Below are positions 1 through 6,115 of a DNA stretch of 6,115 bases, one piece after another. The stretch comes from DATGKD01 sp035294855 (GTDB lineage: Bacteria > Actinomycetota > Acidimicrobiia > Acidimicrobiales > UBA8190): contig DATGKD010000159.1 in the NCBI GenBank assembly GCA_035294855.1, forward strand, positions 1 through 6,115, read 5' to 3'. A program made the position numbers and the translations under genes. Positions within the stretch are counted from its first letter, which is position 1; each line of letters begins with the position of its first letter. The notes under the pieces are model-generated. The model saw only the letters and a program-made list of their open reading frames with translations. It had not been told where the DNA came from and made no database searches.

Positions 1-88
1 GCCATGCACAGGCCGAGTCGGCAATAACCTTTCACCCGGGCTACAGAGCTGTCCGATGGGTCTGATGGCTGCTCATTGGGACGGCCCT

Positions 89-94
89 AAGGAG
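89..94 (+). promoter_or_regulatory. Strong Shine-Dalgarno for the acyltransferase gene
   Basis: AAGGAG lies five bases before the ATG at 100, a near-ideal ribosome binding site. An in-frame TAA at 88-90 overlaps it, so no start further upstream is possible in this frame; this fixes the start of the acyltransferase. The other three genes in the window have no comparable site. The rest of the 1-99 leader holds nothing I can assign with confidence. Confidence 0.8.
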
Positions 95-99
95 CATCA

Positions 100-2208
100 A
101 TGGACGGGGGGGGCCAGTCGACCGACGATGCTGCCACCACGTCCGTCGATCGCTTTCTGACGTCGGGGGACGAATCAGGAACCGCTCCGGAAGATCGGCC
201 GTTTCGGCCCGATGTCGAAGGCCTTCGTGCCGTGGCGGTGCTGCTCGTGGTGTTCTTCCACGCCGGGACGTCTGCTCTATCAGGGGGTTATGTCGGCGTC
301 GACGTCTTCTTCGTCATCTCCGGCTTCGTCATCACCGGCGTTCTCCTGCGGGAGCGGACCGCCACCGGCGGGACATCCGTCCTGGTCTTCTATGGACGCC
401 GTTGTCGTCGCATACTTCCCGCCGCAACGCTGGTGATCGTCGCCACCGTTGCGATCACTTACTTCCTCTTGGGCGTCGTTTCGGGCGACCAGGCCGCGTC
501 GGACGGTCGGTGGGCTGCGATCTTCCTCGCCAACTTCCATTTCATCGCGATCGGGACGAACTATCTAACTTCGCTCCGAGCTCCGTCGCCTCTTCAACAC
601 TTCTGGTCCCTTGCTGTCGAGGAGCAGTTCTACATCGTCTATCCCACCCTTTTCGCCCTCGTCGCGGGCGCACGATGGCTCTGGTCGCTTCGAGCCCGGC
701 TTGCCATCGTGCTCGGTTCCGTCATCGTGAGCTCGTTCATTTTCTCGGTCGTACTGACTTCCACGAACCCGACCGTCGCCTATTTCTCACCGCTGACGCG
801 GGCGTGGGAGCTCGCGCTGGGTGCGCTGGTCGCAGTCGGAACGCCGTGGCTGCGCCACGTTCCCCGGTCTGTGGACACCGTCATGACGTGGGTGGGCCTC
901 GGTGCGATTGTGGTCAGTGCGGTGAGCTTCGGCTCCCACACTGCCTATCCAGGGTCGCTCGTCGCCATCCCGGTCGTCGGCGCCGCGCTCGTCATTGCCG
1001 GAGGGTCCACGGCACCCAGGTTCGGAGCCGAGGCGGTCCTTGGTCTTGCTCCCATGCAGGCGTTGGGACGGCTCTCGTACTCGCTCTATCTGTGGCATTG
1101 GCCGATCCTGATCCTTGCCGCGCAGTGGCAAGGAAAGGCAAGCCTGCCCTTTCGACAGAACCTGGTGTGGGTCCTGGTCGCCCTCGCGCTGTCCGCAATC
1201 ACTTATGTTCTCGTCGAGAACCCCGTTCGGCATGCGAAGTTCCCCAGCCGACATCGATGGGCAAGCGTTGGTCTCGGCGTCGCGTTGATGTCAGCAACCG
1301 TGGGACTGGTCACCCTGGAACTCGACGTCCACTCCGACTCCACCGCTTCGGCAGCAACGGCCCCGATCACAAGGAATGCGACGTATCAGACCGTTCGGAG
1401 CCTCGTCGCGGCCGCACCCCGTCTCCGAACTGTGCCCGCGGACCTCACCCCATCGCTCGGCGAAGCACCCTCGGACTGGGGCATCCCGCCGCCCGCTTCG
1501 GGTTGCTGGCCGGCGCGGAACCAGCCCCGCGTGCGTTCCTGTGTCTTCGGAGATCCCAACGCGCACTACACAGTCGTCCTGTATGGCGACTCCCATGCAT
1601 CGATGTGGTTCCAAGCGTTCGACGACATTGCCCTCGCTGCGCACTGGAAACTCGTCGTGCTCGGCAAAGGCGCGTGTCCCGCCGACCCCCTCCCAATCTT
1701 CTACGGTGGCGTCGAATGGAAAGTGTGCGCCGAGTGGAACAGCTGGGCCATTCACCGGATCAACAGCTTGCGCCCCGATCTTTTGATCCTGTCGCAGATG
1801 TACCCGCTGGACCTCAGCACGAATTACACCCCGGCGCAATGGCAGCGCGGCCTCGAGGCGAGGTTGCGGTCGGTCACGGCACCCAAGGCGGTGAAGATCG
1901 TCCTGGGCGACATTCCTCTGACTGACGGAGGTCCCGACTGTCTGGCGCAACATGTTACGAACGTGCAGGCGTGCTCGTCCCCGCCTCAATCGATCCTCTC
2001 CCCCTACGACAGAGCGGAACGGGCGGCGGCGACCGCAGCCGGTGCTCGCTTTATCGACGTGACCCCCTGGTTCTGTTCCAGCGTGTGCACATCGATCATC
2101 GGGCGGTACGAGGTCTACTGGGACGCGTGGCACGTCACCAAGACGTATTCACGTTTCCTGGAGGGTGTCCTGGCGCTGGCGGTGCATACCGCAGCAACAG
2201 GGAGGTGA
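100..2208 (+). CDS. Membrane O-acyltransferase (acyltransferase-3, OafA/YrhL type) with C-terminal SGNH domain
   Basis: Predicted integral membrane enzyme of 702 residues that transfers an acyl group, usually acetyl, to a hydroxyl of a surface glycan; the actual substrate cannot be read from sequence. After about 34 hydrophilic, probably cytoplasmic residues comes the acyltransferase-3 domain (about 36-380) with a run of hydrophobic membrane segments. Family hallmarks are DVEGLRA (38-44), the conserved His54 in VVFFHAG, GGYVGVDVFFVISGF (62-76), FWSLAVEEQFY (168-178), LSYSLYLWHWP (325-335) and VENPVR (372-377). A last membrane segment (about 388-406) and a linker lead to an SGNH domain (about 465-695), expected outside the membrane, with GDSH (496-499, nucleophile Ser498) and the Asp675/His678 pair in YWDAWH. 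Eight cysteines in that domain may form disulfides. The start is set by AAGGAG and an in-frame stop at 88-90. The gene converges on prs, and its third positions are less G/C-rich than those of its neighbours. Family assignment is firm; substrate is unknown. Confidence 0.93.
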   Translation: MDGGGQSTDDAATTSVDRFLTSGDESGTAPEDRPFRPDVEGLRAVAVLLVVFFHAGTSALSGGYVGVDVFFVISGFVITGVLLRERTATGGTSVLVFYGRRCRRILPAATLVIVATVAITYFLLGVVSGDQAASDGRWAAIFLANFHFIAIGTNYLTSLRAPSPLQHFWSLAVEEQFYIVYPTLFALVAGARWLWSLRARLAIVLGSVIVSSFIFSVVLTSTNPTVAYFSPLTRAWELALGALVAVGTPWLRHVPRSVDTVMTWVGLGAIVVSAVSFGSHTAYPGSLVAIPVVGAALVIAGGSTAPRFGAEAVLGLAPMQALGRLSYSLYLWHWPILILAAQWQGKASLPFRQNLVWVLVALALSAITYVLVENPVRHAKFPSRHRWASVGLGVALMSATVGLVTLELDVHSDSTASAATAPITRNATYQTVRSLVAAAPRLRTVPADLTPSLGEAPSDWGIPPPASGCWPARNQPRVRSCVFGDPNAHYTVVLYGDSHASMWFQAFDDIALAAHWKLVVLGKGACPADPLPIFYGGVEWKVCAEWNSWAIHRINSLRPDLLILSQMYPLDLSTNYTPAQWQRGLEARLRSVTAPKAVKIVLGDIPLTDGGPDCLAQHVTNVQACSSPPQSILSPYDRAERAAATAAGARFIDVTPWFCSSVCTSIIGRYEVYWDAWHVTKTYSRFLEGVLALAVHTAATGR
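106..113 (+). repeat. G8 homopolymer tract at codons 3-5 of the acyltransferase
   Basis: Eight consecutive G bases begin four bases after the ATG. Slippage by one base would shift the frame and abolish the protein, and no alternative start exists before the conserved acyltransferase motifs begin. Such a run can be a hotspot for reversible frameshifting, or simply for sequencing error. Only the run itself is observed; a switching role is inference. Confidence 0.9.
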
Positions 2209-2217
2209 CGTGCCTCC
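2201..2217 (+). terminator. Hairpin at the convergent acyltransferase/prs junction, possible weak terminator
   Basis: GGAGG (2201-2205) pairs perfectly with CCTCC (2213-2217). In the plus-strand RNA the stem can extend by two G-U pairs around an ACG loop. It overlaps the acyltransferase stop codon and lies against the 15-base gap before the prs stop, where a terminator would be expected for two converging genes. No T tract follows on either strand, so it is not a classical intrinsic terminator. Function is speculative. Confidence 0.25.
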
Positions 2218-2223
2218 GGCCGC

Positions 2224-3195
2224 TCAAGTGAGGTTGTCGCCCCCGAAGATCTCGGACACCGAGCCGTCCCCGAACACCGCATCGATGGCGTCGGCGATGA
2301 GCTTGGCCACCGACAGCACCCTGAGCTTCTCGATGCGCCGTTCCTCGGCGATGGGCAGGGTGTTAGTGACGACCACTTGGGTGATGGGCGACTTGTCCAG
2401 CCGTTCAAGCGCCGGGTCGGACAGGACGCCGTGCGTGGCCATGGCCCACACCTGGCCCGCGCCCCGCTCGAGAAGGAGCTCGGCGGCGGCACAGATGGTC
2501 CCGGCGGTGTCGATCATGTCGTCGATGAGCACGCAGGGCCGGCCCTGGACCTCGCCCACCACGTCGAGCGCCTCAACCTGATTGGCCGTGCCCCTCGGGC
2601 GCCGCTTGTGCACGAAGGCCAGGTCGGTGTGCAGGTGCTGGCTAAAGCGCTCGGCGGTGCGAACCCGCCCGGCGTCGGGGGCCACCACGACGAAGTCCGA
2701 CGTGCCCAGTTGGCGGAGCTCTTCCACGAGCACGGGAGTGGCGGTCAGATGGTCGAACGGGACGTCGAAGAACCCCTGGATCTGCCCGGAGTGCAGGTCG
2801 ACGCTCACGACGCGGTCCGCCCCCGCCACCTGAAGGACGTCGGCGACGAGCTTGGCGGTGATCGGCTCGCGACCGGTGGCCTTCCTGTCCTGGCGCGAGT
2901 AGCCGTAGTACGGGCACACCGCCGTGATCCGCTTGGCCGACGCGCGCTTGGCCGCGTCGATCATGATCAGCTGCTCCATGAGCGCGTCGTTGACGGGGTC
3001 CGAGTGCGTCTGCACGATGAACACGTCGCTGCCGCGCAGCGACTTCTCGTAGCGGCAGTGGATCTCGCCGTTGGCGAACTCGCGCAGGTTGACCCCGGAG
3101 AGCTCCACCTTCAGGTTGGAGGCGATCTCCTGGGCGAGCGCCGGATGCGACCTCCCCGACACGAGCTCGAGGCGCCTCCGCGGGACCAGCTCCAT
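2224..3195 (-). CDS. prs: Ribose-phosphate pyrophosphokinase (PRPP synthetase)
   Basis: Cytosolic enzyme that transfers pyrophosphate from ATP to ribose-5-phosphate to give PRPP, the precursor of purine, pyrimidine, histidine, tryptophan and NAD synthesis. At 323 residues it is full length (class I bacterial enzymes are about 310-330). Visible family features are RQDRKATGREPITAK (101-115), catalytic His135 in DLHSGQIQGFFD, the ribose-phosphate region APDAGRVRTAERF (172-184), the flexible catalytic loop with Lys197 and Arg199 (VHKRRP), and the PRPP-binding signature CVLIDDMIDTAGTI (221-234). The ATG start gives the usual N-terminus MELVPRRRLELVSG. Upstream there is at most a weak GGTG as ribosome binding site. 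It lies 99 bases downstream of the glmU-like gene on the same strand, a common pairing, and is probably co-transcribed with it. The partners often found after prs (rplY, pth) are absent; instead the converging acyltransferase gene begins 15 bases beyond the stop. Confidence 0.97.
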   Translation of the reverse strand: MELVPRRRLELVSGRSHPALAQEIASNLKVELSGVNLREFANGEIHCRYEKSLRGSDVFIVQTHSDPVNDALMEQLIMIDAAKRASAKRITAVCPYYGYSRQDRKATGREPITAKLVADVLQVAGADRVVSVDLHSGQIQGFFDVPFDHLTATPVLVEELRQLGTSDFVVVAPDAGRVRTAERFSQHLHTDLAFVHKRRPRGTANQVEALDVVGEVQGRPCVLIDDMIDTAGTICAAAELLLERGAGQVWAMATHGVLSDPALERLDKSPITQVVVTNTLPIAEERRIEKLRVLSVAKLIADAIDAVFGDGSVSEIFGGDNLT

Positions 3196-3238
3196 AGGCG
3201 CGCACCATAACGCGCGGCTGGGTCGACGGCGACGGGAC

Positions 3239-3268
3239 GGGCGCTCGGCCGGCGGGCGCTCGGCCGAC
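3239..3268. repeat. 15-base tandem duplication in the glmU-prs spacer
   Basis: Two adjacent 15-base copies, 3239-3253 and 3254-3268, differ at one base (G against A at the 14th position) and each contains the palindrome CGGCCG. The second copy also forms a stem with downstream bases: GGGCGC at 3254-3259 pairs with GCGCCC at 3280-3285. The repeat fills about a third of the 99-base spacer between the glmU-like stop and the prs start. It may be a chance duplication in GC-rich DNA or part of a processing or attenuation hairpin; nothing in the sequence decides this. Confidence 0.6.
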
Positions 3269-3294
3269 GCTCGACTCGGGCGCCCCGCCGAACC

Positions 3295-4404
3295 TCAGTC
3301 GAAGGGAGAGTCCGCCCCCAGCTGCGTGAACGGCAGGACCACGGCCCGGTCGGGAACCTGCGCCCCGGGGCCGAGCGACACGAACGGGCCCACGCGCGCC
3401 TCTTCGCCCACCACGGCGCGTACCGCGGACGACTTGGTCACGGTCGCACCGGGCCCGACCGTGGTGTCGACGAGGTGGCAGTCCGGCCCGATCTCCGCCC
3501 CGCCTCCGACCCGGCAGTCCCCCTGGAGCACCACGCCCGGCCACAGCACCACGTCGGGCTCGATGTGGACGTCCGCGTCGACGTAGGTGCGCTCGGGGTC
3601 CCACATGGTGACGCCCCGGCGCATCCACCGCTCGTTGATGCGGTCGCGCAGCTCGGCCTCGGCGATCGCCAGCTGGGCTCGGTCGTTGACGCCGGCGGCC
3701 TCCATGGGGTCGCCCACCACCAACGACTCGACGCGGTAGCCGGCATCGTGGAGCACCGCGTACACGCCCGTCAGCGGGTGCTCCCCGGTGCCCGCCAACG
3801 GGGGAACCCGGCGCAGGGCGGCGGCCAGGCCGGCGTGCCGCAGGCAGTGGATGGGCGTGGCCACCTCGTCCACCGCGGCGTCCTCGTCGCCGAGGTCGAG
3901 GTCTTCCACGACACCCACGAAGGCGTCGTCCTTCCCCCGCACCACGCGGTCGTATCCGGAAGGGTCGTCGAGCACGGCGGTGAGCAATGTCGCCGCGGCC
4001 TCGTACGCGCGGTGGTGGCGAACCAGCGCGGCGATGGTGGGCGCGCGCACGAGCGGTGTGTCACCGGGGAGCACGATGACGTCGCCGTCGTCGTCGCCGA
4101 AGCCGTCGGGCAGCGCGGTGAGCCCCACCCCCAGCGCGTCGGCGGTGCCCTGCTGCTCGTGCTGCTCGACGAATTCGATGGACAGCGCGGGCGGCGCGTG
4201 ATCGGTGAGCGTCTTGCTCACCCAGTCGCCGCGATGCCCCACGACGACGACGACTTTCTGCACGGGAAGCTCCGCCAGCGCGTCGAGGACGTGCAGGATC
4301 ATCGGCCGCCCGCACAGCCGGTGCAGCGGCTTGGGGCGCGTGGAGCGCATGCGCGTGCCTTCACCGGCGGCGAGGACGACAGCGGAGAGCCGGCGAGCGT
4401 CCAT
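3295..4404 (-). CDS. glmU: GlmU-like nucleotidyltransferase, C-terminally truncated (UDP-GlcNAc pyrophosphorylase type)
   Basis: The N-terminal half is a GlmU-type nucleotidyltransferase, which in the family joins UTP and GlcNAc-1-phosphate to make UDP-GlcNAc for peptidoglycan. It shows LAAGEGTRMRS (11-21) with the following Lys25, QQGTADA (85-91 region), the metal-binding Asp115 in LPGDTPL, GYDRVVR (150-156), Glu167 and GVNDRAQL (238-245). Residues from about 262 form a left-handed beta-helix start (GVTMWDPERTYVDADV, then short hexapeptide-like repeats). The protein stops at 369 residues, whereas bifunctional GlmU has about 450-490; the acetyltransferase active-site part, including the usual NYDG motif, is missing. 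The Asn expected in the E-[IV]-N-[TS]-G sugar-pocket motif is Ala182, and GEYYxTD reads GEHPLTG (207-213). The start at 4404 gives the normal GlmU N-terminus; a longer frame to 4527 would run into the divergent gene. No clear ribosome binding site is present. It could be a monofunctional uridylyltransferase or a related sugar-phosphate nucleotidyltransferase. Confidence 0.82.
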   Translation of the reverse strand: MDARRLSAVVLAAGEGTRMRSTRPKPLHRLCGRPMILHVLDALAELPVQKVVVVVGHRGDWVSKTLTDHAPPALSIEFVEQHEQQGTADALGVGLTALPDGFGDDDGDVIVLPGDTPLVRAPTIAALVRHHRAYEAAATLLTAVLDDPSGYDRVVRGKDDAFVGVVEDLDLGDEDAAVDEVATPIHCLRHAGLAAALRRVPPLAGTGEHPLTGVYAVLHDAGYRVESLVVGDPMEAAGVNDRAQLAIAEAELRDRINERWMRRGVTMWDPERTYVDADVHIEPDVVLWPGVVLQGDCRVGGGAEIGPDCHLVDTTVGPGATVTKSSAVRAVVGEEARVGPFVSLGPGAQVPDRAVVLPFTQLGADSPFD

Positions 4405-4504
4405 GGGACGTAGTCTGGCACCCGATGACGGGGCCCAGCGCGCAGCTCGTGGAGACCTCCAACGACACGGGCGTACCAGGACGACAAGCGCCCGCTCCGC
4501 CGCG
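4405..4504. promoter_or_regulatory. Divergent intergenic region between the glmU-like and carboxyltransferase genes
   Basis: These 100 bases must hold, or lie close to, the promoters for two outward-facing genes. I see no convincing -35/-10 pair on either strand and no purine-rich ribosome binding site before either start, so one or both transcripts may be leaderless, as is common in actinomycetes. On the minus strand CAGACT sits about six bases before the glmU ATG and is one base off the TAnnnT pattern; this is weak. A small inverted repeat (CCCG, four bases, CGGG) occupies 4421-4432 and a larger one 4448-4464. Confidence 0.4.
4448..4464. promoter_or_regulatory. Imperfect inverted repeat, candidate operator
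   Basis: CGTGGAG (4448-4454) and CTCCAACG (4457-4464) form a dyad around a two-base centre. The inner five pairs are perfect, and the outer two pair if A4462 is bulged. It lies 41-57 bases before the carboxyltransferase start and 44-60 bases before the glmU-like start, a plausible place for a regulator to act. Short dyads occur by chance in GC-rich DNA, so a regulatory role is only a possibility. Confidence 0.22.
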
Positions 4505-6103
<1,599 letters not shown>

Positions 6104-6107
6104 GCCC

Positions 6108-6115
6108 GTGATCCG
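6108..6115 (+). CDS. Possible start of the next gene (partial, perhaps biotin carboxylase alpha subunit)
   Basis: A GTG begins four bases after the carboxyltransferase stop and reads GTG ATC CG, that is Met-Ile-Arg/Pro-type, before the window ends. Many biotin carboxylase subunits begin MI(R/K)K, and beta and alpha subunits are often adjacent, so this would fit the missing partner. Eight bases are too few to identify a gene; the call rests on spacing, context and the first codons only. Confidence 0.3.

Noticed and set aside
1..27. Tail of an upstream gene ending at the TAA at 25-27
   Set aside because: Eight codons before a stop are too few to distinguish from chance, and other frames are equally open here.
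25..30. TAACCT as a -10 element for the acyltransferase
   Set aside because: It fits the loose TAnnnT pattern, but no -35 element can be seen before it and such hexamers are frequent by chance.
402..1925. Long plus-strand open frame within the acyltransferase gene
   Set aside because: It overlaps the acyltransferase in another frame, is rich in Arg, Pro and Ser, and shows no family motif; this is typical shadow coding in GC-rich DNA.
1291..2133. Long minus-strand open frame opposite the SGNH domain
   Set aside because: Composition is that of an antisense shadow and it has no recognisable domain or ribosome binding site.
2377..3210. Plus-strand open frame covering most of prs
   Set aside because: It is antisense to a clearly functional prs and is biased to Val, Arg, His and Asp as expected for the complement of its codons.
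2642..3628. Minus-strand open frame spanning the glmU-like end and prs start, possible frameshifted GlmU C-terminus
   Set aside because: It is Arg/Gly/Ala-rich with no hexapeptide repeats or NYDG-type motif, so it does not supply the missing acetyltransferase part.
4205..4504. Upstream extension of the carboxyltransferase frame to 4205
   Set aside because: The stretch is mostly antisense to glmU, and the family N-terminus begins at the ATG at 4505.

Overview
The window comes from a high-GC bacterium, most likely an actinomycete (Actinomycetota). This is inferred from the roughly 70-80% GC of the prs, glmU and carboxyltransferase genes, their almost saturated G/C third positions, a PRPP synthetase of actinobacterial style, and an acyl-CoA carboxylase beta subunit that resembles mycobacterial AccD2. 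No species is claimed.

Layout: a 99-base leader with a strong ribosome binding site precedes a rightward gene for a membrane O-acyltransferase fused to an extracellular SGNH domain (100-2208). It converges, with a 15-base gap, on a leftward pair: prs (PRPP synthetase, 2224-3195) and, 99 bases upstream of it, a glmU-like gene (3295-4404) shortened at its C-terminus. A 100-base divergent intergenic region (4405-4504) separates glmU from a rightward acyl-CoA carboxylase beta-subunit gene (4505-6103). A GTG four bases after that stop probably opens the next gene of its operon, cut off by the window edge.

Functionally, glmU-prs is a housekeeping nucleotide-sugar/nucleotide precursor pair that is commonly adjacent in Gram-positive bacteria. 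The carboxyltransferase belongs to acyl-CoA catabolism or supply and needs a biotin carboxylase/biotin carrier partner, which is not in the window. The acyltransferase probably O-acylates a cell-surface glycan; its more relaxed third-position use and its position after prs suggest separate acquisition.

I found no RNA gene, CRISPR array, mobile element or clearly new multi-gene system. The most interesting points are the GlmU-like protein without an acetyltransferase active site and with altered sugar-pocket residues, the G8 tract just inside the acyltransferase gene, and the atypical codon use of that gene.
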